Source of the DNA: Streptomyces sp. HUAS YS2
GTDB taxonomy: Bacteria; Actinomycetota; Actinomycetes; Streptomycetales; Streptomycetaceae
Length of the DNA: 64,000 nucleotides
Assembly: GCF_033343995.1 (NCBI RefSeq)
Contig: NZ_CP137573.1
Span: forward strand, 3,381,001 to 3,445,000
Direction of reading: 5' to 3'
The notes under the pieces are model-generated. The model was not told the origin of the DNA and made no database searches. It worked only from the letters and a program-made list of their open reading frames with translations. A program made the translations under genes and the position numbers. Shown here one piece after another: positions 17,578 through 24,609 of this stretch. How positions within the stretch are numbered: the first letter of the stretch is position 1; every line of letters begins with the position of its first letter.

Positions 17578-19095
17578 ATGATCATTTTCGACACTAATGC
17601 AGTGAATGAACTCGATCCACACGGGAGCAAGGCGGATCTCATCCGCCTCCTAAGAAAGGCCGGACTTGAGGTCGCCGCTCCATGGGTCGTGATTGAAGAG
17701 CTCACGGCACACAAGCTCTACGAGTACCAGCGCCACTTCGACCTGATGCTTCGCCAACACCAGGAACTGGCGAGACTTGAACCCAATCTTGCGGGCCTCC
17801 CGCCAACATTCCGAGGAGAACGTTTCGCTGACCACTGGCGAAATCAGTACTCTGACATCTTTGCCGTACTACCCACATCTCAGAGCGCCTTGCGCACTGC
17901 GGTACTACGTGAATCCGCCTGCATAAAGCCTGCGAAGGTTGACAAAAGCAAGAAATCAGGCGGCCGCGACGTGGCCGTGTGGTTCTCAATCCTAGAACAC
18001 CTGGGCGAGAACCCGGAAGCGAAGGTCTATTTCGTCTCGAACAATACAACCGATTTCGGGGAACCGGACAAGTGGCCATTCCCTCTAAATCTAGACCTCG
18101 GCGAGAGTGTCCATCGAATCACACACCTCCTAAACTTCGAAGACGCCCTGAAAGAATTCACTGAGGAGGCAGAGGCCCCGGAAGGAATTCAGGAGGCTCT
18201 GACCGCGCGTCTCTCCAGCCGCGAGTCGACCGCAACCATGGCACGGGAGGCATGGAGGAGGGTAGGGCGGAGCCACTTCCGAATGAAGGGCGGAGATGCA
18301 CCCCCGAAAGTGAGAGTTTCCTTCGACTCTATAGAGCCGGTTGAGTGCCGGCGCATCGGGAGCTCCGTGTGGTACTGGTCCAAGGTCAAGTGGCAACTGT
18401 ACGTACTCCAGCGCCGCCACCTCGACCCGTTGATGATGGAATGGGATACCTCCATCCTCTTCCCTGAGGGTGACACGGCCCCCATTTCCCTCTTGAGAGG
18501 CGGGCGCATCGCACCAATCACTCTGGATGAACTCGACGGCGAGCTGAAGGATAGTCTGTCCAGGGATCTCCTTTCCTTCGAAGAGGAAATGACCCAAGAA
18601 GAGTATCAAAGCACTATCGATGACGAGGACGCCTCTGATGACCCTAGGAGACTAGCCATCTCTCGGAGACTCCAACGCGAGCAATTCGACTCCCGCAATC
18701 TCGACGCTCGATACGCGCTTGTATACAGCCACCGGGTCTTCGATGCGCTCCGTCGCGTGAATGACTCCGTCTACATCACAGACGGGCCAGGAGACTTGGG
18801 AGCAGACGCAATCTCCAAATCCCGGGAAGGGCTGATCGCGGTATCAGTCAAAGCCGGAGAAGGGAGACTTCGCATGGCCGACATAGAGGCAGCCATTTTC
18901 AACCCCAGCTCACTGACTGACGCCGCTCTACTCGTGACTAGTCGCCACATTTCCAAGAACCTTGAACTGGAGATTGAGGAAGTTCGCCAACACGCACCAT
19001 GCCCCTTCGAGGTCGCGCATTGGGTGAGCGAACGGGACGACGCCACACTCAGGACAAAGATCGAATCCCTCAGACGGCGAATGGCAGCCCAATAA
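17578..19095 (+). CDS. PIN domain fused to an Mrr-like PD-(D/E)XK nuclease domain
   Basis: The 505-residue protein appears to carry two nuclease folds. The N-terminal 170 residues are a PIN (DUF4935-like) RNase: FDTNAVNEL with D5, VVIEELTAHK with E40/E41, GGRDVAVWF with D131, and FVSNNTTDFG with N155 and D159. A middle region (about 230-400) is unfamiliar. The C-terminal 100 residues resemble the Mrr catalytic domain: GDLGADAISK with D406/D410, then AVSVKAGEG with K425, and ALLVTSRHIS. The usual Q/E before xK is Ser, so that site may be altered. GGGGGAG precedes ATG 17578. Base composition is clearly lower in GC than neighbouring genes. Position next to attL suggests cargo, plausibly phage defence; that role is inferred. 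Confidence 0.72.
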   Translation: MIIFDTNAVNELDPHGSKADLIRLLRKAGLEVAAPWVVIEELTAHKLYEYQRHFDLMLRQHQELARLEPNLAGLPPTFRGERFADHWRNQYSDIFAVLPTSQSALRTAVLRESACIKPAKVDKSKKSGGRDVAVWFSILEHLGENPEAKVYFVSNNTTDFGEPDKWPFPLNLDLGESVHRITHLLNFEDALKEFTEEAEAPEGIQEALTARLSSRESTATMAREAWRRVGRSHFRMKGGDAPPKVRVSFDSIEPVECRRIGSSVWYWSKVKWQLYVLQRRHLDPLMMEWDTSILFPEGDTAPISLLRGGRIAPITLDELDGELKDSLSRDLLSFEEEMTQEEYQSTIDDEDASDDPRRLAISRRLQREQFDSRNLDARYALVYSHRVFDALRRVNDSVYITDGPGDLGADAISKSREGLIAVSVKAGEGRLRMADIEAAIFNPSSLTDAALLVTSRHISKNLELEIEEVRQHAPCPFEVAHWVSERDDATLRTKIESLRRRMAAQ

Positions 19096-19153
19096 GTAAC
19101 GCGTGCCGCGAATGAACTCCGACTTAGAGTCTGCCCGGCCAGCTTCACCGCAG

Positions 19154-19179
19154 GGCTGTAACACCCGGGTGTTACAGCC
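19154..19179. repeat. 26-bp perfect palindrome upstream of the element's regulator operon
   Basis: Thirteen-base arms (GGCTGTAACACCC and its complement) meet with no spacer. It lies between the PIN-Mrr gene and the regulator at 19339 and may be a terminator for the former or an operator for the latter. Confidence 0.7.
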
Positions 19180-19190
19180 TGGTTCGCATC

Positions 19191-19276
19191 GGACAGTCCG
19201 GACAGCATCACTGGCGACGATCCCAAGCGTTTGCGCTGGTCAGGGAGCCATCCGGACAGCTGGACAGCTCGGACAC
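19191..19276. repeat. Cluster of GGACAG repeats
   Basis: GGACAG occurs at 19191, 19200, 19254 and 19262, with GGACAC at 19271, several within CCGGACAG. The same word recurs in both orientations at the 3' end of the RepA-like gene (about 30151-30190). This looks like binding sites for one element-encoded protein, either repressor or replication initiator. Confidence 0.5.
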
Positions 19277-19338
19277 TCTGGAGAGTGATGACAGCATGCG
19301 AGGCTAGAGCAGGACGACTGACTCAGAGGGGAGAGGGA

Positions 19339-19803
19339 GTGACGCAACAGGCCAGCCCTCGGGGGACGTTCCTGAAGATTGCGGATGCCCTGAGGACGGA
19401 CATCGAGTCCGATCTGAAGGCGACGGAGTTGCCGACCCTTGCGGAGGTCATGGACCGGTTCGGGGTCTCGCGAGGGCTCGCTCTCCGGGCCTTTCGCGTC
19501 CTGCGTGCGGACGGGGTGGCCGAACCTGTGCCCGGCGGCCGTTGGCGCGTCATCAGGGGCGACCATGGTGCCGGCCGGAGGTCGCTAACGGAACGGATCT
19601 CCGACGTGATGCTCACGGATGACAGTGTCGCCGTGGGGAAGCCCTTCCTGAGCGCTTCCAAGCTCGCTGAACGCCTCGGGGTCGCGCGCCCTACCGTGGC
19701 GAAGGCTCTGGCCGAGCTGGAGGCCGCCGGGTTGCTCTCCGAGAGCCGCCAGGGGAAGGCGCGGACTGTACTTGCCCTGCCGGGCGGAGAGGAGCGTTCG
19801 TAG
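19339..19803 (+). CDS. GntR-type regulator with two winged-helix domains
   Basis: The 154-residue protein has two tandem winged-helix units. The first (about residues 7-65) includes LPTLAEVMDRFGVSRGLALRAFRVLRADG; the second (about 80-150) includes SASKLAERLGVARPTVAKALAELEAAG. There is no ligand domain. GntR-type KorSA represses transfer in the related element pSAM2, so an element-repressor role is likely here but inferred. The GTG at 19339 follows GGGGAGAGGGA; an upstream reading from 19231 would cross the repeat cluster. It is followed after one base by the HD protein gene. Confidence 0.8.
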   Translation: MTQQASPRGTFLKIADALRTDIESDLKATELPTLAEVMDRFGVSRGLALRAFRVLRADGVAEPVPGGRWRVIRGDHGAGRRSLTERISDVMLTDDSVAVGKPFLSASKLAERLGVARPTVAKALAELEAAGLLSESRQGKARTVLALPGGEERS

Positions 19804-19804
19804 C

Positions 19805-20377
19805 GTGGCCACCACAGGACTGACGGAGTGGGCTTACCCGCTTGCGAAGTCGTTGCTCGCCGAGCCGCTGCCGCGGCGGTGGGCTCACTCGCTCGGGGTC
19901 GCTGAGCGGGCCCGGCTTCTCGCGCCGATCCTGGGCGAGGACGCCGAACTGCTGGAGGCCGCGGCCGTCCTTCACGACATCGGCTACTCGCCCGACCTCG
20001 CCAAGACCGGCTTCCACCCGCTGGACGGCGCTCGGTACCTCCGGGACGTGGCCGACGCCGACCTGCGGGTTATCCGGCTTGTCGCGCACCACTCCTGCGC
20101 GTGGATGGAGGCGGAGGCCCGCGGTCTACGCGATGAGCTGGAGAGCGAATTCCCGAGGGAAGAGCCGCACCTCGCCGACGCGCTCTGCTTCTGCGACATG
20201 AACACGACTCCGGACGGGACGCCCACGAATCCCGTGGACCGGGTCAACGAGATCGCGGGACGGTATGGCCCGGACAGCCTGATCGGGATGTTCATCCGCC
20301 GGGCGGAGCCGGAGATCCTGGGCTGTACGGCCCGCGTCCTGGAGCGGCTTGCCGCGGTGAAGCGTCAGCCGATGTAG
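19805..20377 (+). CDS. HD-domain phosphohydrolase
   Basis: The 190-residue protein has the HD signature: H28 in RWAHSLGVAERA, H57-D58 in VLHDIGYSPDLAKTGFHPLDGA, and LVAHHSC further on. HD proteins hydrolyse phosphate esters such as dNTPs or cyclic nucleotides; the substrate is unknown. It starts at GTG 19805, one base after the regulator's stop, so the two are coupled. Its end overlaps the convergent Nudix gene by 13 bp. This regulator-HD pair beside a Nudix gene looks like part of the element's maintenance or exclusion system. Confidence 0.82.
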   Translation: MATTGLTEWAYPLAKSLLAEPLPRRWAHSLGVAERARLLAPILGEDAELLEAAAVLHDIGYSPDLAKTGFHPLDGARYLRDVADADLRVIRLVAHHSCAWMEAEARGLRDELESEFPREEPHLADALCFCDMNTTPDGTPTNPVDRVNEIAGRYGPDSLIGMFIRRAEPEILGCTARVLERLAAVKRQPM

Positions 20378-20838
20378 GGAGCCGTTCGGCCCCGGTCCAT
20401 GGCGTGCTCGATGCGCATGCGCATGGTCGGGTGAACATCGAGTTCGGACAGGTCCGTTGGGGCAACCCAGCGGACCTGCGTCGTCTCGCTGCTCGTACGG
20501 AGGTCGCCTCCGACCGGCCGCGCACGGAAGCAGATGGAGAACTGCTGCCTGGCCTCGCCGTCGTCGTACAGCATCACGTGCCCCGGGTCGGTGTAGATCC
20601 CCGACATGTCGACGACTTCGGCCTTGATGCCGGTCTCTTCCCACACCTCGCGCACGACGGTGTCACTGATGGACTCGCCGACGTCGTGGCCGCCGCCGGG
20701 AAGGGCCCACCGGCCGTTGTCGGACCGCTGGATCATCAGCACCCGCCCGGCCTCGTCCTGGACGAACGCCACGACAGAGGGCACGACAGAGTTGGCCGGC
20801 GGCGCGGCAGGGTCGTGCAGGTAGTCGATGCGTCCCAT
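20365..20838 (-). CDS. Nudix hydrolase (possible Pif-like exclusion protein)
   Basis: The 157-residue protein carries an intact Nudix box at residues 49-71 (GGHDVGESISDTVV then REVWEETGI), preceded by ALPGGG. Nudix enzymes cleave nucleoside diphosphates linked to another moiety. In pSAM2, the Nudix protein Pif blocks transfer between cells that already carry the element; position and type make that role plausible here, though I have not compared the sequences. It follows the HTH gene by two bases on the same strand. Confidence 0.85.
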   Translation of the reverse strand: MGRIDYLHDPAAPPANSVVPSVVAFVQDEAGRVLMIQRSDNGRWALPGGGHDVGESISDTVVREVWEETGIKAEVVDMSGIYTDPGHVMLYDDGEARQQFSICFRARPVGGDLRTSSETTQVRWVAPTDLSELDVHPTMRMRIEHAMDRGRTAPYIG

Positions 20839-20840
20839 GG

Positions 20841-21599
20841 TCAGGCTCCCGTCAGGTCGTGATCCATCACCTGGCGCGCGCCTCCCCAGGTCTGTTCGAT
20901 GCTATTCGCGTATGTGTCGAAGAGGCCGCCGCCCGGCAGGCGCCGCAGGTGCAGGACCGGCGCCATGTACGCGCCGATGCCGTAGACGTGGGTGTTCACC
21001 AGCATCTCGTCATCGGCCCGGTACAGGCTGTTGTAGAGCGTCGCGTCGTGCAGCCGGAAGCCGATGTCCGGGTGGCTCGTGAAGAGCGGGCGGTAGTTCA
21101 TCAGTGCGTTGCGGATCTTCCCGTCCATGACGCGGTGACCTTCGTCTATGCCGCGCTGCTTCACGGCCTCGCAGCCCGGATCGCCGAGGAGTACGCGCAC
21201 CTGCGCGGTTCCCTCCACCTTGGCCTTGAGGATGTCGAGGAAGACGGGATCCTCCGAAAGCCACAGGCCGGCGTACACGAGCACATCGAGGTGTCGCTCC
21301 GCCCGCTCGTACATGTCCCGCCAGAGGTTCGCGGGGACCATGTGTCGGTGCGGGTAGACGGTGACGATCTCCGCCTTGCTCAGGTCGGCCGCACTCTCCA
21401 CGCCACGCGAGTCGTCCCAGAGCGTCGTCGCGTCGACCTTCAGGAAGGCCGCAGTCGCGTACTGGTGACGCCGGTACGGCACCTTCCCCTGAGTGATCCA
21501 GCGCTCCACCGTCTTCGGGTTGACCTCGATCGCCTCGGCAAGGTCGTGAATCGACTTGCCCTGGGCAAGCAGTGCCGACCGTAAGCGCTCGTTGGACAT
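20841..21599 (-). CDS. HTH regulator with a C-terminal DUF5919-like domain
   Basis: The 252-residue protein starts with a helix-turn-helix (residues 3-35: RLRSALLAQGKSIHDLAEAI, then EVNPKTVERWITQG). The remainder (HRHMVPANLWRDMYERAERH, VLVYAGLWLSEDPVF, LLGDPGCEAV) resembles the domain common in streptomycete regulators next to Nudix genes and has a faint phospholipase-D-like look. ATG 21599 follows GGGGGTG. It begins a two-gene unit with the Nudix protein and is divergent from the transfer operon, with a large inverted repeat (21760-21802) in between. Confidence 0.75.
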   Translation of the reverse strand: MSNERLRSALLAQGKSIHDLAEAIEVNPKTVERWITQGKVPYRRHQYATAAFLKVDATTLWDDSRGVESAADLSKAEIVTVYPHRHMVPANLWRDMYERAERHLDVLVYAGLWLSEDPVFLDILKAKVEGTAQVRVLLGDPGCEAVKQRGIDEGHRVMDGKIRNALMNYRPLFTSHPDIGFRLHDATLYNSLYRADDEMLVNTHVYGIGAYMAPVLHLRRLPGGGLFDTYANSIEQTWGGARQVMDHDLTGA

Positions 21600-21753
21600 G
21601 TCCACCCCCGGTGGGACGTCTTGGGAGCTCTTGACGGTAGCCAGAAGTCCCCGAGCTGTCCACGGACGGGGTAACCAACGCCCCTCACCTGCACCGATTC
21701 TGATGGTGCGCCAAGAAGTCCCGGCGCAAAGCCAGGAGGGTCCGCCAGCACGC

Positions 21754-21802
21754 TTGACGGAACTCCATGCGGTACCTGTAATAGAGGTACCGCATGGAGT
21801 TC
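21754..21802 (+). promoter_or_regulatory. Candidate promoter overlapped by an 18-bp inverted repeat
   Basis: TTGACG (21754-21759) and TGTAAT (21777-21782) are 17 bases apart, a good promoter spacing. The perfect arms GAACTCCATGCGGTACCT (21760-21777) and its complement (21785-21802) cover the spacer and the region just after the -10, with a 7-base loop. A repressor bound here would block the promoter. It points toward the transfer operon at 22130. Confidence 0.6.
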
Positions 21803-22063
21803 GCGGCCAGTCGACTGCGGTCTCGATCGGCCGGAGTGCCCGTGAGGGCCGTTCCGTCGCCCCGAGGGCCCCGTGAAACGGGCTCGAAGGAAGCGCCAGT
21901 TCATTGACAACTGAATGGGGATCACGCCGCCTCTCCTCGGCCAAGTAGGCGGCCACGCGGTCTCCGCGTGATGAACAGCGCAACGCCCCGATGGTCGTAG
22001 GCCGGGTTCGACTCCTGGCCGGGGCACTGGCCCATCCGGCACTCGCCGCACGGGCCCCTTGCT

Positions 22064-22099
22064 GGGCCGGTCGCCTCTCTCCAAAGACCGCGACGGCCC
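22064..22099 (+). promoter_or_regulatory. Leader hairpin, copy 1
   Basis: GGGCCGGTCGC pairs with GCGACGGCCC across a loop CTCTCTCCAAAGACC. A 27-base core (22068-22094) is identical to 28078-28104. It lies 31 bases before the first gene of the transfer operon. Confidence 0.65.
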
Positions 22100-22129
22100 G
22101 GTTTCCCTTCGACACGGAAGAGAGCTCCC

Positions 22130-22423
22130 ATGCAGCGCATGTACGTGGGCGGCCATCAGGCCGTCAGCAGCATTGATTTCGTGGAACTAGCCCTCGGCAC
22201 GCCGGTTGAGCTGTGGCTCGGCGTGGAGGGCGAGACCGAGAAGGAGCGCGCGGCCCGCCTGGACGCGGCGCGCGACATCCTCGCTGACAACCCGAGCCTG
22301 CCGGACGACGTGTCGCGGGTCGCCGCCGAGGCGATCGAGGCGTACGCGCCGGAACTGTTCAACGTCGTCCCGCTGGTCCGGCCGGCCCGGCGGAACCGCT
22401 CCCGGAAGGGAGCCGCGGCGTGA
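22130..22423 (+). CDS. Small conserved AICE protein of unknown function
   Basis: The 97-residue protein is acidic in the middle (VEGETEKERAARLDAARDILADN) and has a basic tail (RPARRNRSRKGAAA). No domain is recognised. Similar small proteins commonly precede the SpdB-like gene in streptomycete elements, so I expect a role in transfer or spread. GAAGAGAG precedes ATG 22130. The next gene overlaps by 4 bp. Confidence 0.7.
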   Translation: MQRMYVGGHQAVSSIDFVELALGTPVELWLGVEGETEKERAARLDAARDILADNPSLPDDVSRVAAEAIEAYAPELFNVVPLVRPARRNRSRKGAAA

Positions 22424-23418
22424 GCGCCCTGGTAGCCGTCGAGCGGCCGGCGGTTCCGCCGCTGACGCGCCCGGAGATGGGGCTCGCCGGGGTCGGCGCG
22501 CTTGCCGCGGCCGGTGTCGGAGCGCTGGGGCTGATCTCTTCCTTCGACGCGGTCTCGGCTGCGGCTGCTCGGTGGGGGTTCGGTGAGCCGTGGATGCTGC
22601 CGGTCGGTATCGATGTGGCGATCCCGGTGTTCACCGTGGCCAACCTGCTGCTGATCCGGATGGACATGGCCCTCGCCTGGGTCAGGTTCGTTCCCTGGAT
22701 CCTCACCCTGGTGACCTGCGGCCTGAACGTCGCCGCCGGACACGGGATGTGGGCGAAGGTCGCCCACGGCACGATGCCGCTGCTGTGGGTGGTGTTCTCC
22801 GAGATCGGGGCCCACATCTACGCGGTGCGGATCGGAGCGGCGACCGGCCGGCGGATGGACAAGATCCGCGCGTCGCGGTGGCTGCTCGCGTTCCCGTCCA
22901 CGTTCTCGCTGTGGCGGCGGATGACGCTGTGGGAGATCACCTCCTACGCCGACGCCCTCGCCCGCGAAAAGGAGCGCCAGCTCGCCCGCGCCGAGCTCCG
23001 CGAGACCTACGGATGGCGGTGGCGATCGAAGACCCCACGCCGCGAACGCGTCCTGCTCCGCCTCGGCGAACTCGCCCCCGAGGGAGCCGAGGAGGAGGCC
23101 GCGCCCGAGCCTCCGGCGCCGACCGTCCCGCCGCAGGAGCCGAGCGAGCCGAAGCCCCGCAAGCGGACCGCGCGCCCCAAGAAGCCCGCGACCAAGACCG
23201 TACGCACCGCGGCGGAGCTGCTGGCCGCGGCACGGGAGATCACCGCCGACTGGGCCGACGCGGCGATCAACGCGGAGGCGATCCGGACCGAGCTGCACTG
23301 CTCCGCAGCGAACTCCCGCACCCTGCGGGACGCGCTGCTCGCCGAGCGAGCCGAGCGTCTGCCGCTGCACTCCATCGACACGCACGCCGACGAGACGGCC
23401 GAGGAGGTCGCGGCATGA
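22420..23418 (+). CDS. SpdB/DUF2637-like membrane protein
   Basis: The 332-residue protein has four predicted membrane helices in the first 140 residues (for example MGLAGVGALAAAGVGALGLI, IPVFTVANLLLIRMDMALAW, FVPWILTLVTCGLNVAAG, MPLLWVVFSEIGAHIYAV), then a basic cytosolic region with a Pro/Lys-rich linker and a C-terminal helix resembling a winged-helix turn (AEAIRTELHCSAANSRTLRDALL). Such DUF2637 proteins are the 'spread' proteins of streptomycete conjugative elements, thought to move DNA between hyphal compartments. GTG 22420 overlaps the previous stop. Confidence 0.82.
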   Translation: MSALVAVERPAVPPLTRPEMGLAGVGALAAAGVGALGLISSFDAVSAAAARWGFGEPWMLPVGIDVAIPVFTVANLLLIRMDMALAWVRFVPWILTLVTCGLNVAAGHGMWAKVAHGTMPLLWVVFSEIGAHIYAVRIGAATGRRMDKIRASRWLLAFPSTFSLWRRMTLWEITSYADALAREKERQLARAELRETYGWRWRSKTPRRERVLLRLGELAPEGAEEEAAPEPPAPTVPPQEPSEPKPRKRTARPKKPATKTVRTAAELLAAAREITADWADAAINAEAIRTELHCSAANSRTLRDALLAERAERLPLHSIDTHADETAEEVAA

Positions 23419-24065
23419 ACACGCTCTTAACCGCCCTCGCCGCCGCCACGCCGCTCGCGGCCGGCTGGTCCGGGCACGTGCTGTGGCTGCGCAAGCGGCT
23501 CCGTACCGCCCGCCGCGACCCGCTCACCGGTCTGCGGACCCGCGACGGTTTCACCCGCCGCGCCACCGCGCTGCTGCGCGATGAGCGGGCGGTGGTGATC
23601 CTCGCGGACGTCGACCGGTTCAAGCAGATCAACGACCGCCACGGCCACGCCGCCGGCGACACGCTGCTCAAGGCCACCGCCGAGCGGCTCGCGCACTACG
23701 TCGGCCCGCACGGGGTCGCCGGACGCCTCGGGGGCGATGAGTTCGCTGCCGTCGTCCTCGACACCCACGGCACCGTCGGCGACCTCCTCACGGTCCTCCA
23801 CGGCGTGCTCGCCCGCCCCGCCGACCCCACCACCCCCCATATCGCCACCACGGTGTCCCTCGGCTGGGTCCGCGCCATCGACCATCCCGGCGACGACCTG
23901 TCCGCGCTCCTGGGTCGCGCGGATGAGGCGATGTATGCGGCAAAGCAGGGCCGCGCGGGTATCAAGCGGGCTGGGCTGGGGCGGCTGTTCGCCACGGTGG
24001 CCGGCCGACGCTCCGGACGGCGCGGCGCCCGCACCGACGCCCCGGCGATCGTGGCGGCTGCCTGA
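23415..24065 (+). CDS. Membrane-anchored diguanylate cyclase (GGDEF) with a TTA codon
   Basis: The 216-residue protein has one N-terminal membrane helix (about residues 4-24) and a GGDEF domain: DPLTGLRTRDGF, metal Asp in ILADVDRFKQIND (D65), and an intact GGDEF at residues 106-110. It should make cyclic di-GMP. There is no RxxD inhibitory site just before GGDEF. Codon 5 is TTA (23427-23429), the rare leucine codon read only by the bldA tRNA in Streptomyces, so translation should be delayed until development. The start overlaps the SpdB-like stop (ATGA) and its own stop overlaps the next ATG. Confidence 0.88.
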   Translation: MNTLLTALAAATPLAAGWSGHVLWLRKRLRTARRDPLTGLRTRDGFTRRATALLRDERAVVILADVDRFKQINDRHGHAAGDTLLKATAERLAHYVGPHGVAGRLGGDEFAAVVLDTHGTVGDLLTVLHGVLARPADPTTPHIATTVSLGWVRAIDHPGDDLSALLGRADEAMYAAKQGRAGIKRAGLGRLFATVAGRRSGRRGARTDAPAIVAAA

Positions 24066-24451
24066 TGTCCGCCGCGTTCGGGAAGTGCTTCGACCCGACC
24101 GGGGCGGAGTTCGGGATACCGACGTTCCCGTGGCGGTACGCCCCCGACGGCTACGCCACCCGCCGCCAACTCCGCGCCCGCGGCCTGCGTCCGGGTGGGC
24201 AGCCGGTCGCCGCTCAGGTCATGCGCCACAACCGCGGCCGCAAGTCCGGCGTCCAGGTCGGCTACCTCTACCGGCTCGACCTCGCCAAGCCCGTCCGGCC
24301 GATGACGTCCCGCAAGTGGGGAGCTCTCGCCCTCGCGATGCTCGCCCGCCGCACCTGCCCCAAGTGCCGGATCACCTACAGCTACTGCATCCCGACCTCA
24401 CTCGGGATGTGCGTCCTCTGCGCCCACCCCGACGAACAGCGCGCTGCTTGA
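24065..24451 (+). CDS. Small zinc-binding protein with RRQ motif
   Basis: The 128-residue protein has the segment YATRRQLRARGLRPGGQPVA and a C-terminal zinc knuckle CPKCRITYSYC....MCVLC. Proteins of this type ('RRQRL motif' zinc proteins) are frequent in streptomycete AICEs beside the DNA-transfer gene; the function is unknown. The ATG overlaps the GGDEF stop (TGATG), so all four genes from 22130 are translationally linked. Confidence 0.78.
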   Translation: MSAAFGKCFDPTGAEFGIPTFPWRYAPDGYATRRQLRARGLRPGGQPVAAQVMRHNRGRKSGVQVGYLYRLDLAKPVRPMTSRKWGALALAMLARRTCPKCRITYSYCIPTSLGMCVLCAHPDEQRAA

Positions 24452-24458
24452 CCGCCAA

Positions 24459-24507
24459 AGGGGCAGAAACCCTGCCCCTCAGCAAGGGGGTAGGAACCCT
24501 GCCCCTT
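24459..24507 (+). terminator. Two tandem related hairpins
   Basis: AGGGGCAG/CTGCCCCT (24459-24479) is followed at once by AAGGGGGTAGG/CCTGCCCCTT (24484-24507). The two units share the GGGG..AACCCTGCCCCT pattern. They lie after the transfer operon and before traB and probably reduce read-through. Confidence 0.6.
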
Positions 24508-24539
24508 CTCCAGCCGCAACTGGCTGACGATTCACAGCA

Positions 24540-24580
24540 CGGGCCCGGCCGCCTACCTCTCACAGCGCCGGCCGGGCCCG
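24540..24580 (+). terminator. Strong hairpin before traB
   Basis: Twelve-base perfect arms CGGGCCCGGCCG and CGGCCGGGCCCG enclose a 17-base loop and are followed by CCTTTCCCT. It ends 30 bases before the traB start, so it could be a terminator or a leader structure that limits traB expression. Confidence 0.6.
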
Positions 24581-24609
24581 CCTTTCCCTCCCGAGAGAAG
24601 GAAGTTTCA

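Larger units (their letters stand above)
21600..22129. other. Gene-free control region between the regulators and the transfer operon
   Basis: No gene is supported in these 530 bases. They contain the promoter/inverted repeat at 21754-21802 and the hairpin at 22064-22099. The part between (21803-22063) shows nothing I can assign. Confidence 0.6.

Noticed and set aside
21803..22129. Small open frames in the control region before the transfer operon
   Set aside because: None has a ribosome-binding site or recognisable sequence; the region looks regulatory.
22590..23414. Upstream extension of the GGDEF gene
   Set aside because: It is an out-of-frame reading of the SpdB-like gene; the ATGA overlap at 23415 marks the real start.
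23737..24609. Upstream extension of traB by 291 residues
   Set aside because: It overlaps the GGDEF and RRQ genes in another frame and is Pro/Arg-rich; the GTG at 24610 has a good ribosome-binding site.
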